This document shows positions 1 to 8,391 of a stretch of DNA of 64,000 bases, in pieces. The stretch is from Desulfosarcinaceae bacterium. GTDB taxonomy: Bacteria > Desulfobacterota > Desulfobacteria > Desulfobacterales > Desulfosarcinaceae. The first letter of the stretch is position 1, and each line of letters starts with the position of its first letter. Position numbers and translations under genes: made by a program. The DNA is taken from NCBI GenBank assembly GCA_030066015.1, contig JASJCL010000015.1:1-64000 (forward strand), in the 5' to 3' direction. Under the pieces are notes generated by a model. That model made no database searches and was not told the origin of the DNA. It saw only the letters and a program-made list of their open reading frames with translations.

Positions 1-7
1 GGAGAAG

Positions 8-74
8 GGGACGGTCTTGAAATTATGCGTTTCTTTCGAATTTAGGAAGAAACGCATAATTTCAAGACCGTCCC
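8..74. repeat. Long perfect palindrome, REP-like
   Basis: Two 28-nt arms (8-35 and 47-74) are exact reverse complements around an 11-nt centre. Each arm carries the core GGGACGGTCTTG / CAAGACCGTCCC. It lies 3' of the methyltransferase gene that ends at 124. No T-run follows the stem on either strand, so a classical intrinsic terminator is unlikely. The form (long GC-capped hairpin, intergenic) suits a REP/RAYT-type mobile palindrome. That assignment is an inference, since no transposase is in view. Confidence 0.75.
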
Positions 75-112
75 TACGTCTGCAAGACCGTCCCTACGTC
101 TGACTACGTCTG
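63..112. repeat. Tandem 20-bp repeat continuing from the palindrome arm
   Basis: The 20-nt unit CAAGACCGTCCCTACGTCTG occurs at 63-82 and again, identically, at 83-102. A partial third copy (CTACGTCTG) is at 104-112. The first unit includes the last 12 nt of the right palindrome arm. The array therefore looks like slippage or repeated partial insertion at the edge of the palindrome. Confidence 0.8.
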
Positions 113-123
113 AATCAACAAAC

Positions 124-1035
124 TCAGGCGTGTTCCGCCAGGTAGGCGATGTGGGCCGGGGTCGTGCCGCAGCAGCCCCCCAGGATGGTCAGCCCCAGGC
201 GCCGCCTTAGGGCCAGCATCGCCTCGCCCCAGGCGGTGAGGTCGTCTTCGTGGTGGCCGGGGGTCGCCTCCAGCTGATCGTGGTCCATGGCCGAGGCGTT
301 CCCCTGAAGACCGATCAAGCGGTGCCACAGGGCTGGCGGCAGGGCGGAGGGGCCCAGGAAATCGGGGTGGGCGCAGTTGATCATGTAGCCGACGGGGACG
401 GGGGTGCAGGCTTGATCCACCTGATCGATGGCGGTTCCCAGTGGGGTGCCGTCCAAAACCCGGCCGCGGCGGTTGATGACGAAGCTCACGATATAGGGCT
501 GGCCTGTCTGGGCCATGGCACGGGCCATACCGGTGGCCTCGCCCACGGCGGGGAGGGTGGCGGCCTGGAGCAGGTCCACGCCGGCCTCGGCCAGCCAATC
601 GGCCTGCCGGCTGTGGTATTCGGCCGCTGTGGCGGCGTCCAAGGCGTCGCCGGGTTGGTAGGCGTCGTTTTTGACCCCCATGAGCCCGGCCAGGAGGATG
701 TTGGATCCCCATTCGCCGTAGCTTTCGCGCACCTTCCGGACGAAGTCGACCGCGTCGGCATTGAGGTTGCGGTCGAGACCGGCCGCTGCGATGCGATCAG
801 GGTCGGCCCGCCAGGTGGGGCTGCCCAAGAGAATGGGGCGGTCGGCGCTCTGGGCGATGTCGATGTAACGGCGCCAGAGAGCCTCCAGGGCCTGGCGGCC
901 GTCTTCGGTATAGATCAGGGGCGCGTTGAGGAGGGTGTCGTGCAGCGCGACCGTATCGTCGTTTTCCAGCGCCTCGACGATGGCCCCTTCGGCCAGCATC
1001 AGGTCATGCCCCCGCAGCAAGCTCGCCACTGTCAT
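124..1035 (-). CDS. Homocysteine S-methyltransferase family protein (divergent)
   Basis: A 303-residue TIM-barrel enzyme of the Zn-dependent homocysteine methyltransferase family, which moves a methyl group from a donor to the thiol of homocysteine. The zinc ligands are visible as Cys221 in an NCAHP motif and Cys288-Cys289 in GGCCGT near the C-terminus. The N-terminal family signature (DGGLET in the paralogue at 62928-63875) is altered here to AEGAIVE, so donor or acceptor use may differ. The ATG at 1035 has GGGAGG 7 nt upstream. It reads in the same direction as ubiB but is separated from it by 132 nt. The methyl donor cannot be told from the sequence. Confidence 0.85.
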   Translation of the reverse strand: MTVASLLRGHDLMLAEGAIVEALENDDTVALHDTLLNAPLIYTEDGRQALEALWRRYIDIAQSADRPILLGSPTWRADPDRIAAAGLDRNLNADAVDFVRKVRESYGEWGSNILLAGLMGVKNDAYQPGDALDAATAAEYHSRQADWLAEAGVDLLQAATLPAVGEATGMARAMAQTGQPYIVSFVINRRGRVLDGTPLGTAIDQVDQACTPVPVGYMINCAHPDFLGPSALPPALWHRLIGLQGNASAMDHDQLEATPGHHEDDLTAWGEAMLALRRRLGLTILGGCCGTTPAHIAYLAEHA

Positions 1036-1167
1036 CTGACTGCCTCCCGTTGATGTCTCCAGATCGATAGTCGGCTCTCTTGAACGCTTGGCCCCATGCG
1101 GGGCACCCTGGCTGAAAAGATAAGAATGGGCGCCCGCGAATCAAGGCGGCCCATGGCTGGCGCTGCC

Positions 1168-2874
1168 TTACAATTTGCCCTTTTTCAGGATCGCCACCAG
1201 GAGCCAGATCCCCATGATGGCGGCGGCCAGAAATCCGATGATGCCGATGAGGGAGATGCCATAGAAGATGGGGGGGGTGCGCGAGATAACGATGAGGGCC
1301 GATCCGATGATGAGGGCCGCGATGATGATGGAGAAGGAGATGCGGTTGCTGATCTGATCGTGGGTGGCCAGCATCTTCTCCAGTCCCTTGAGCTCGAGCT
1401 GCACGGTGAGCTTTTTCTGACGGATGGAACGGGTGATCTCCAGGAGATCTTTGGGGAAGTCGTTGGCGAATTCGAACACCTGGGAAACGATGTCCGCCAA
1501 GTCGCTGCTCAATCGCTGCGGGCTGAAGCGGGCGAGTTTGACATTCTGAACAAAGGGCTCCGCCTTGGCGATCATATCGAACTCGGGGTTGAGATGGCGG
1601 GCCACCCCCTCAACGATGGTCAGGGCTTTGAGCATGAGAAAGATCTCCGGCGGCAGGCGCAGCTGATGGCGCCCCACCAGATCCAGCAACTGATGGAGCA
1701 GGCGGCCCAGTTCGATATCCTCCAGCGGCTTGTACAGATGCTGCCCCATGAATTCGGCCACGTCCTGTCCCAGACGACGATGGTCGGGATCCTCCTCCCA
1801 AAGGGTCAACTTGAGGAGCACCCGCGTGGCGCGCTGTTCGTCGCGGTGCACGACGGCATCCACCAGTTCGACAAAATCCTCCCGGGTGGTGCGGTCCACC
1901 GAGCCCATGATGCCGAAGTCGATGAGGCAGATGACGTTGCCAGGCAGGACAAAAATATTGCCGGGATGCGGGTCGGCGTGGAAAAACCCGTGCTCGAAGA
2001 TCTGGGAGAGGAGGATGTCGGCCCCCCGGTCACAGACGACGGCGGGATCGAGCCCGGCGGATGCCAGACGGTCCAGATGGGAGACCTTGATCCCCTCCAC
2101 AAACTCGGTCACCAGGATCCGTTCTGAGGAGAGGCGCCGGTACACCTTGGGAATATAGACCCGCGAATTGACCAGAAACTGGGCACTCACCCTTTCCATG
2201 CTGGCGGCTTCGATGGCGTAGTCCAGCTCGCGGCTCATCAGCCGGGCGAACTCCTCCACGATCTTGATCGGCCGATGCAGGGCGATCTCCTCGATGTGCC
2301 GCTCCATGAGGGTGGCCAGATGGAGCATGATCTCCAGGTCCACCTCAACGGTGCGGTGGATGCCCGGACGCTGGATCTTGATGGCCACCTCGTCGCCGCC
2401 GACCGACTTGCCGCGGTGAACCTGGCCGATGGAGGCCGAGGCGAGAGGCGTCTCGTCGACTTGGGTAAAGGTGGATTCGGTGGGTCCGCCCAGGTGATCC
2501 TCGAGGATCCGGATGAACTCGGAGAAGGGATAGGCCGGCACCTTGTCCTGCAGCTTGGCCAGCTCCTTCACGAAATCGGCGGGTACCAGGTCGGGACGGG
2601 TGGAGAGGATCTGACCCAGCTTGATATAGGTTGGGCCCAACTCCTCCAGGGCCATGCGCACCCGCTCGGCGCGCGAGTACCGCTCCACCCGTTCGCGCCG
2701 ATTTTTGGACACCATCTGCAGACCGATCTCGATGTATTGTTCGATCTTGAGATGCTCTACCAGATCGCCGAACCCGTACTTGAAAAAGACGGTCAGAATC
2801 TGACGGTACCGATTGAGATTGCGGTAGGTGCGGCCGATGACGCCGATTTTGCGAATGCTGATCACGGCGGCCAC
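1168..2874 (-). CDS. ubiB: UbiB/ABC1 (AarF) atypical protein kinase-like protein
   Basis: A 568-residue member of the UbiB/ABC1 family of atypical kinases/ATPases tied to quinone biosynthesis or lipid homeostasis. Visible landmarks are the KxGQ motif (KLGQ, residues 85-88), the Ala-rich loop ASASIGQVH (about 145-153), Lys166 in VAIKIQRP, a catalytic-loop HADPHPGN and an IDFG metal motif. Two hydrophobic helices at the C-terminus (about 510-560) should anchor it in the inner membrane, as in other UbiB proteins. The start is a GTG without an obvious ribosome site, and another in-frame GTG lies 9 nt downstream. The phasin-like gene is 127 nt upstream on the same strand. Confidence 0.9.
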   Translation of the reverse strand: MAAVISIRKIGVIGRTYRNLNRYRQILTVFFKYGFGDLVEHLKIEQYIEIGLQMVSKNRRERVERYSRAERVRMALEELGPTYIKLGQILSTRPDLVPADFVKELAKLQDKVPAYPFSEFIRILEDHLGGPTESTFTQVDETPLASASIGQVHRGKSVGGDEVAIKIQRPGIHRTVEVDLEIMLHLATLMERHIEEIALHRPIKIVEEFARLMSRELDYAIEAASMERVSAQFLVNSRVYIPKVYRRLSSERILVTEFVEGIKVSHLDRLASAGLDPAVVCDRGADILLSQIFEHGFFHADPHPGNIFVLPGNVICLIDFGIMGSVDRTTREDFVELVDAVVHRDEQRATRVLLKLTLWEEDPDHRRLGQDVAEFMGQHLYKPLEDIELGRLLHQLLDLVGRHQLRLPPEIFLMLKALTIVEGVARHLNPEFDMIAKAEPFVQNVKLARFSPQRLSSDLADIVSQVFEFANDFPKDLLEITRSIRQKKLTVQLELKGLEKMLATHDQISNRISFSIIIAALIIGSALIVISRTPPIFYGISLIGIIGFLAAAIMGIWLLVAILKKGKL

Positions 2875-3001
2875 CCGTGGTCACTAACGGGGCGGGCGGC
2901 CGCGACGGCGCCACCGTCGACAGCGGGCGGCAGACCGTGAGCTGACAGGTGGTGGCAAACCGCCTGGTAGGGGGCTGCGGGAAGAGGGGTCATGGGAGCG
3001 A

Positions 3002-3325
3002 TCAATCGTCCTCGCTGCTGAGGTCGCTGACGATCTGCTTGAGTTCGCGGATCTCCCGTTTAATCCCTTTGAGCTCCTCACTGGTGACGATGTCGGCCTT
3101 CTTGAGCAGGTTCTTTACGCTCTCCTCCACCCGCTCTTCCAGCTTGGTTTGGGCATCCTCGTATTTGGCCTGGAGCTCGTCGAGAAATTTGCGTCCCTCC
3201 GTTTCGGTCATCTTGCCGCGTTTCTCCAACTCCTTGGCCAGATCTTCGACCTCGTCCCAGGTCTTGAGCGCCAGACCGATTCCGGCCAACATCGTTTTTT
3301 TGATCAGGCTGGTGGGATCAGGCAT
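3002..3325 (-). CDS. Phasin-superfamily (COG3937-like) protein
   Basis: A 107-residue, highly charged and almost entirely helical protein starting MPDPTSLIKK. A short amphipathic N-terminal helix (about 6-20) is followed by Glu/Lys-rich coiled coil to the end. This is the pattern of the small polyhydroxyalkanoate-granule-associated phasin family, often found beside ubiB-type genes. The ATG at 3325 has GAGGAG about 8 nt upstream, so I reject a longer start at 3427. No PHA synthase is in the window, so granule binding is not shown here. A membrane or UbiB-linked role is equally possible. Confidence 0.7.
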   Translation of the reverse strand: MPDPTSLIKKTMLAGIGLALKTWDEVEDLAKELEKRGKMTETEGRKFLDELQAKYEDAQTKLEERVEESVKNLLKKADIVTSEELKGIKREIRELKQIVSDLSSEDD

Positions 3326-3642
3326 CGTTTTCTCCTCGTTATCTATGGATTTGGGTGCGCAACGGGTTGTGACAAGAGGTGCGGTAAGGCTATTTGCCGG
3401 ATGGGTGGTTTTCCGAAAACGTATCACAGGCCTCGTTTCGTTTGCAAGCCGGCCGCAGCGATGCCTGGACCGCGTTTGAAAAACCGGCCGCGGGTGCTTA
3501 TCCTTCCGGGAGAAGGGATGGGGCCGGTCAATTTGCTTGACGCTGGCGGGCCAAGTGGCCTACAACGCGACTGCGTTTTCAGTCCCTTTCGCGCCGTTCG
3601 GAGAACGACGGCCGAGGGTATCGAGAAAGGATATGGACGGAT
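3326..3642. other. Divergent intergenic region, phasin / cooC
   Basis: 317 nt between divergent genes with no convincing reading frame. It should hold the promoters for both directions. On the plus strand the best candidate is TTGACG (3537-3542), 18 nt, TACAAC (3561-3566), about 75 nt before the cooC ATG. I see no strong operator palindrome. Confidence 0.4.
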
Positions 3643-4395
3643 ATGGCCTACTCTATCGCACTGGCCGGCAAAGGCGGCACGGGGAAAACCACTATCGCGG
3701 GAATGCTGATCCGCTATCTCGTCGCCAATGATCGCAAACCGGTGCTGGCCGTGGATGCGGACAGCAATGCCAACCTCAACGAAGTGTTGGGCCTGGATGT
3801 GGCATCTACCCTGGGAACGGCGCGCGAGGATATGAAGAAGGGCAATGTCCCCAGCGGCATGACCAAGGACATCTTCATGGAGATGAAATTGGAGGAGGCC
3901 GTCATCGAAACGGCCGACTACGACCTGGTCGTGATGGGCCAGCCCGAAGGCGCCGGCTGCTATTGTGCCGCCAATACCCTGTTGACCAATTTTCTGGAAC
4001 GTCTGGTGGGCAACTATAACCACGTGGTGATGGACAACGAGGCCGGCATGGAGCACATCAGCCGCCTGACCACCAGCGACGTCGATCTGCTGCTCATCGT
4101 GGCCGACACCTCCCGACGCGGCCTGCAGGCCGGGCTGCGCATTCAGCAGTTGGTCAAGGATCTCAACATCGGCGTCGACAGGACCTGCCTGGTGATCAAC
4201 CAGAGCAAGAGCGAGCCCCATCCCGAGGTGCTGCGGCTTGTCGATGAAGCCGGTCTGGAGCTGGCCGGCACCATACCGGCCGATGACGACGTGTATCGCC
4301 TCGACCTTGAGGGCAAACCCACCATCGCGCTGAGTGATGACAACCCCGCCATCGCGGCGGCCAACCGAATTTTCGACAAGATCCTGGCGGCCTGA
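3643..4395 (+). CDS. cooC: CooC-type nickel-insertion ATPase (CODH/ACS maturation)
   Basis: A 250-residue MinD/ParA-like P-loop ATPase. The deviant Walker A GKGGTGKTT starts at residue 9. A DAD segment (38-40) follows, and a CYC motif (Cys106, Cys108) is in the position of the metal-binding CxC of CooC proteins. CooC dimers bind Ni and help load it into carbon monoxide dehydrogenase or acetyl-CoA synthase. No CODH or ACS gene is in the window, so the partner is inferred from the family. AAAGGA lies 11 nt upstream of the ATG. The RACo-like gene at 9264 on the same strand supports a link to Wood-Ljungdahl C1 metabolism. Confidence 0.88.
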   Translation: MAYSIALAGKGGTGKTTIAGMLIRYLVANDRKPVLAVDADSNANLNEVLGLDVASTLGTAREDMKKGNVPSGMTKDIFMEMKLEEAVIETADYDLVVMGQPEGAGCYCAANTLLTNFLERLVGNYNHVVMDNEAGMEHISRLTTSDVDLLLIVADTSRRGLQAGLRIQQLVKDLNIGVDRTCLVINQSKSEPHPEVLRLVDEAGLELAGTIPADDDVYRLDLEGKPTIALSDDNPAIAAANRIFDKILAA

Positions 4396-4623
4396 TCGGT
4401 TCCTCTAAAGTTCGGCAATTCCGGCCGGCCGCTCTTAAGCGGCGGTGGGCGCACCCTGCCACCGCTCAAGCATATTGATGGTTGTGATCAGGAACGGGGC
4501 TCTCCGGTCGCCAAACCGGCGCCCTTTCACCCATGGCTGGCCGGTTCTCAACGGCCGCGGGTGTTTCGACGCGCTACCGGTGTCGCATCGGTGTCGCCGG
4601 AAGACCCCCGCCCGATGAGAACT

Positions 4624-4639
4624 TGGCACTTGACCCGCT
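4624..4639 (+). promoter_or_regulatory. Possible sigma-54 -24/-12 element before acuC
   Basis: A perfect TGGCAC (4624-4629) is followed by GC at 4637-4638, giving the required GG-N10-GC spacing. The -12 half (CCGCT) departs from TTGCW. Transcription would begin near 4650, just before the GGAGG at 4656-4660. The overlapping sigma-70-like pair TTGACC/TATAGT has only 14 nt of spacer. Suggestive only. Confidence 0.3.
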
Positions 4640-4664
4640 ACCGACACGCTATAGTGGAGGTCCC

Positions 4665-5615
4665 ATGAAACGAACCGGTTTCCTGCACGATATCCGTTAC
4701 CTGCTCCATGACACCGGTCCCTATCACCCCGAAATGGCCGAACGGCTTCAGGCGATCCAGAAAGGCGTCGAGGCCGCCGGCCTGCTGCCCCAGCTGACCG
4801 AGATCAAGGCCGTCCCCGCCGATATGGCGTGGATTGAAGCGGTGCATGCAACCGTCTACATCCGCCGTTTCGAGGAGGTCTGCCGCTCCGGCGTTCGCCA
4901 GTTCGACTACAGCGACAACCAAATGTGCACGGAAACCTACGACACCGCCATCCTGGCCGTGGGCGGGGTGCTGGAGGCCGTCCGAATGGTCATGGCCGGC
5001 GAGATCGACAACGCCTTCTGCGCCGTACGGCCCCCGGGCCACCACGCCGAGGTGGCCGAAGCGATGGGCTTTTGCTATTTCAACAACGTGGCCATCGCCG
5101 CCCGCTATCTCCAGAAGGAGTGGGGCATAGAACGGGTCGGTATCGTGGATTTCGACGTGCACCACGGGAACGGCACCGAGCACATCTTCGAAGAAGACCC
5201 CACTGTTTTCTACTACTCCATCCACGAGCACCCCTCCTTCGCCTTTCCCGGCACCGGCAGAGACTTTGACACCGGTAAAGGGGCGGGCAAGGGCTTCACC
5301 AAGAACTCCCCCATGTTGCCCGGGCAGGGCGACGAAGAGTTCAAGGCGCTGATCCAACAGGATCTGCTGCCTGCCTTCGAGGGCTTCCGGCCGGAGGTGA
5401 TCCTTGTTTCGGTGGGCTTCGACGCCCTGGATGCCGATGAGATGGCCGATATGCGCCTGTCGAGAGCCTGCTTCACCTGGATCGCCGAACAGCTCAAGGT
5501 TCTGGCCGACCAATATGCCGAGGGCCGCCTCATATCCGTGCTGGAGGGCGGCTATAGTATCGATCACCTGGGAGAACTGGCCGAAGATCATCTGAAGGTA
5601 CTGATGCGCGATTGA
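4665..5615 (+). CDS. acuC: Histone-deacetylase-family Zn amidohydrolase (class II-like / AcuC-like)
   Basis: A 316-residue arginase/deacetylase-fold enzyme expected to remove acetyl groups from lysines or small amines. The active-site signatures are clear: PPGHHA, the metal-binding DFDVHHGNG, SVGFDA and the C-terminal LEGGY tyrosine motif. I chose the ATG at 4665 because GGAGG lies 4 nt upstream; a start at 4533 would add an unlikely 44-residue extension. A CBS-ACT protein of AcuB type follows 74 nt downstream, which recalls the acuB-acuC pairing of Bacillus, where AcuC regulates acetyl-CoA synthetase. A second deacetylase of this superfamily is at 46770-47960. Confidence 0.88.
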   Translation: MKRTGFLHDIRYLLHDTGPYHPEMAERLQAIQKGVEAAGLLPQLTEIKAVPADMAWIEAVHATVYIRRFEEVCRSGVRQFDYSDNQMCTETYDTAILAVGGVLEAVRMVMAGEIDNAFCAVRPPGHHAEVAEAMGFCYFNNVAIAARYLQKEWGIERVGIVDFDVHHGNGTEHIFEEDPTVFYYSIHEHPSFAFPGTGRDFDTGKGAGKGFTKNSPMLPGQGDEEFKALIQQDLLPAFEGFRPEVILVSVGFDALDADEMADMRLSRACFTWIAEQLKVLADQYAEGRLISVLEGGYSIDHLGELAEDHLKVLMRD

Positions 5616-5689
5616 TGCCTGCGGCGATCGAAACCGGCATCGGATGCAGTGCCAAGTGAGATGCGACCCCATAGCGAAGGAGAGGGACC

Positions 5690-6373
5690 ATGTTTGTCAG
5701 TAAATCGATGACCCGCAAAGTGCTTACCGCAGCCAAAGACGAATCGATCTTCTCCGCCCAAGAGCGGATGAAGCAGGCCGCCATCCGACATCTGCCAGTG
5801 GTGGACGCCGACGGCCGTCTGATCGGTATCGTCACCGATCGCGACCTGCGCAGTGCCATGCCCTATAGCCTGATTAAAAATACCTGCGATGACGCTGAAC
5901 GGGCCAAGTTGGCGGAGATGCGGGTCGGGGAGATCATGTCGCCCGATCCCATCACCCTGAATCCGGCCCACACCATCCAGGACGCACTGCTCCTGGTGCA
6001 GGAGCACAAGGTGGGCGCCTTTCCCGTGGTGGACGATGCGGGCAACCTCAAGGGCATTCTCAGCGTACGAGACCTCCTGCGCGCCTTCGTCAACGTCCTG
6101 GGAATCGGCCAGCGGGGCACTCTGATGGGGATTCTGGTGGAAGAGAAAGTGGGGCAGCTCAAGCAGATCGTCGACGCCATCACCGAGGAGGGGATCTCCT
6201 TCGGCAGCGTCCTCGTGGCTCGCTACTGGGAGGATGACAAACGCGCCGTCTTTCCCTATCTGCTCACCAACCATGTCGCCCGCGTCAAGAAGAAGTTGAC
6301 CGGCATGGGCTTTACCCTCATCGACCCCATGGATTGGTACCTGGATCAGCTGCCATCGAAAGAGTCGGAATAG
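5690..6373 (+). CDS. acuB: CBS-pair / ACT-like regulatory protein (AcuB type)
   Basis: A 227-residue protein with two CBS domains (about 1-60 and 75-135; HLPVVDADGRLIGIVTDRDL and FPVVDDAGNLKGILSVRDL are textbook CBS strands). A C-terminal ACT-like region (about 140-215) follows. CBS pairs bind adenine nucleotides and ACT domains bind small effectors, so this is a sensor subunit rather than an enzyme. AAGGAGAGGG precedes the ATG. Its place after the deacetylase gene supports the AcuB assignment. The partner enzyme it controls is unknown. Confidence 0.8.
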   Translation: MFVSKSMTRKVLTAAKDESIFSAQERMKQAAIRHLPVVDADGRLIGIVTDRDLRSAMPYSLIKNTCDDAERAKLAEMRVGEIMSPDPITLNPAHTIQDALLLVQEHKVGAFPVVDDAGNLKGILSVRDLLRAFVNVLGIGQRGTLMGILVEEKVGQLKQIVDAITEEGISFGSVLVARYWEDDKRAVFPYLLTNHVARVKKKLTGMGFTLIDPMDWYLDQLPSKESE

Positions 6374-6505
6374 GCCTGAAGGAGGATGACGAGCTTCGTG
6401 CTTCCGAGATACCGCCAACCCCATCCGAATCGGTGTGCCGGTACGCCCATGCGCCCGTAACGATATGCCATCGTTCGGCTGGCTTACCGGCGCACTACGC
6501 CCGCC

Positions 6506-7393
6506 ATGCCCAATCCATACGACCTCCTGTACATCTACTATCTCGAGGGTAGACTGCCTCCCGCCGCCACCTGCGGACTCACCGATTTCTACGGCAACTG
6601 GGAAGAGGACGATACCACCTTCCTCTTCTTCGCACGGCCGGCATTGGCCGAGGTGGAGGCCCTCGTGGCATCCTGCGATTCGGTAACGCTGCTGGATCAT
6701 TACCGGATGCGGTACGACGAGTGGCAAGGGGAGAAGATCGTCGCCCGCCGCATCGGCGGCTTCCTCATCCTGCCGCCCTGGGAGACGGGTCACGCCCGGG
6801 ACGAGGTCCATCCTACAGGTGAGGTCCAGCCTTCGGATGGCGGGTCACATAGTGGTACATCCGCCGAGGACGGTCACCCTCAACGGCTGATATTGGATCC
6901 GGGCGTTGTCTTCGGCAGCGGCACCCATCCCACGACCCGCGACTGCCTGGCGGCCATCGATCTGGCCCTTGCCGACGGCCGTATGCAGACCGCCCTCGAC
7001 CTGGGCACGGGCACCGGCTTGCTGGCCCTGGCCCTGGCGGCCAGAGGCTGCCGCAGGGTGTTGGCCGTCGACCGCAATCTCCTCGCCGCTCAGACCGCTC
7101 AGCGGAATGTCGTCGCCAACCGGCTGAAGATGCAAGTGTTGGTAACCCAGGGAGATGCTGATAAATTTATAGACGCTCGCGCGGATCTTGTGGTATCCAA
7201 TATCCACTACGATGTGATGCGGCGACTGCTCTCAGCCCGCGGCTTCCGTGCGAAAAAACGCTTTGTTCTGTCCGGTTTATTGCGCAGCGAAGCCCGCGTT
7301 GTCCGGCAGACGCTTGAACGCATGGGTGCCAGACTGCTGGAAACCTGGGAGCAGGATGGGGTGTGGAGCACTTTCTACGGCGCCACCGACTGA
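6506..7393 (+). CDS. prmA: Ribosomal protein L11 methyltransferase-like (PrmA family)
   Basis: A 295-residue SAM-dependent methyltransferase. After a divergent N-terminal domain (about 1-92, ending in LPPWE) comes the PrmA hallmark LDPGVVFGSGTHPTT. The SAM loop ALDLGTGTGLLALALA and an NIHYDV catalytic-site motif follow. PrmA trimethylates ribosomal protein L11. An approximately 35-residue Gly/His/Glu-rich stretch (about 93-127) separates the two domains and looks like a late insertion. There is no clear ribosome-binding site at the ATG. A PrmA-like protein with another substrate is possible given the divergent N-terminus. Confidence 0.78.
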   Translation: MPNPYDLLYIYYLEGRLPPAATCGLTDFYGNWEEDDTTFLFFARPALAEVEALVASCDSVTLLDHYRMRYDEWQGEKIVARRIGGFLILPPWETGHARDEVHPTGEVQPSDGGSHSGTSAEDGHPQRLILDPGVVFGSGTHPTTRDCLAAIDLALADGRMQTALDLGTGTGLLALALAARGCRRVLAVDRNLLAAQTAQRNVVANRLKMQVLVTQGDADKFIDARADLVVSNIHYDVMRRLLSARGFRAKKRFVLSGLLRSEARVVRQTLERMGARLLETWEQDGVWSTFYGATD

Positions 7394-7458
7394 TGCCGCC
7401 GCGACATCCGATACGCTTCGATCCGGCCGGACAGCCGTAGGAGCCAAGGGAAGGACGC

Positions 7459-8298
7459 ATGCAGATCACATGCTGGGGGGCGCGGGGATCGATTCCCGTC
7501 TCCGGTAAAGAGTATATCCGCTACGGGGGCGACACGACCTGCTTGGAGATTCGGGCCCGCAGCGGCGACATCATCATCGTCGACGCCGGCACCGGCATTC
7601 GCCGCCTGGGGAACCATCTCCTGCGCGAGGGGCAGTACAAGTACAATTTCCTGCTGACCCATGCCCATTGGGATCACCTCATGGGCTTCCCCTTCTTCAA
7701 GCCGCTCTTTCTCCATTATCCCCAGATCCACATGCACCGGGGCCCTTTTCACGAAAAATATATGGAGAGCATGTTCTCCAAAGTGATGGCGCCGCCCAAT
7801 TTCCCGGTGCGCTACTCCGATCTGAAGGCGCAGATTATCTACGAGAAGGGCAATGCCGGCCCTTTCTCCATCGGATCGGTCACCGTGCACCCCGTCGCCA
7901 TCAGCCACCCCAATACCGGCAAGGGGTATAAGTTCGTCGAAGATGGCAAAAGCTTCATCTTCCTGACCGACAACGAGCTGGGCTTCGTTCATCCCGGTGG
8001 TCTCACCTTTGAGGACTACCGGCAATTCTGCGAGGGCGCGGATCTGATGCTCCACGATTCGGAGTACACGCCCGAAGAGTACAACCTGCTGCTCGAGTGG
8101 GGTCACTCCTCCTACGTTGACGCCCTTGAACTGGCCCTGGGGGCCGGCGTGGCCCGCTTCGGACTCTTTCACCACAATCAGGAGCGCACCGACGAACAGG
8201 TGGACGAGTTGGTGGGCAAATGCCAACGCATCATCGATGATCGCGGCAGCCAGATGGCGTGTTTTGCCGTGGGCAGCGACATGACCTTCGAATTGTAA
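7459..8298 (+). CDS. MBL-fold metallo-hydrolase
   Basis: A 279-residue metallo-beta-lactamase-fold protein. The binuclear metal motif HAHWDH covers residues 68-73 (His68, His70, Asp72, His73). A later SHP histidine (about 152), an FLTDNE aspartate (about 173-175) and an FHHN segment near 238 complete the site. It resembles the PhnP / cyclic-phosphodiesterase-like MBL group; the substrate is unknown. AAGGGAAGGA precedes the ATG. Intergenic gaps of 65 and 93 nt suggest cotranscription with prmA and the sirtuin gene. Confidence 0.8.
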   Translation: MQITCWGARGSIPVSGKEYIRYGGDTTCLEIRARSGDIIIVDAGTGIRRLGNHLLREGQYKYNFLLTHAHWDHLMGFPFFKPLFLHYPQIHMHRGPFHEKYMESMFSKVMAPPNFPVRYSDLKAQIIYEKGNAGPFSIGSVTVHPVAISHPNTGKGYKFVEDGKSFIFLTDNELGFVHPGGLTFEDYRQFCEGADLMLHDSEYTPEEYNLLLEWGHSSYVDALELALGAGVARFGLFHHNQERTDEQVDELVGKCQRIIDDRGSQMACFAVGSDMTFEL

Positions 8299-8391
8299 CG
8301 CCCTTCACCGCCGCCATATCGATCCCGCTGTTCGACTGCTTCGCCCGCTCGTTCACCCCTTTCACTCCCAATGCCATTCAAGGAACCCGGC

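Noticed and set aside
1091-1104. GCCCC/GGGGC hairpin between ubiB and the methyltransferase as a terminator
   Set aside because: 5-bp stem, no T-run on the minus strand.
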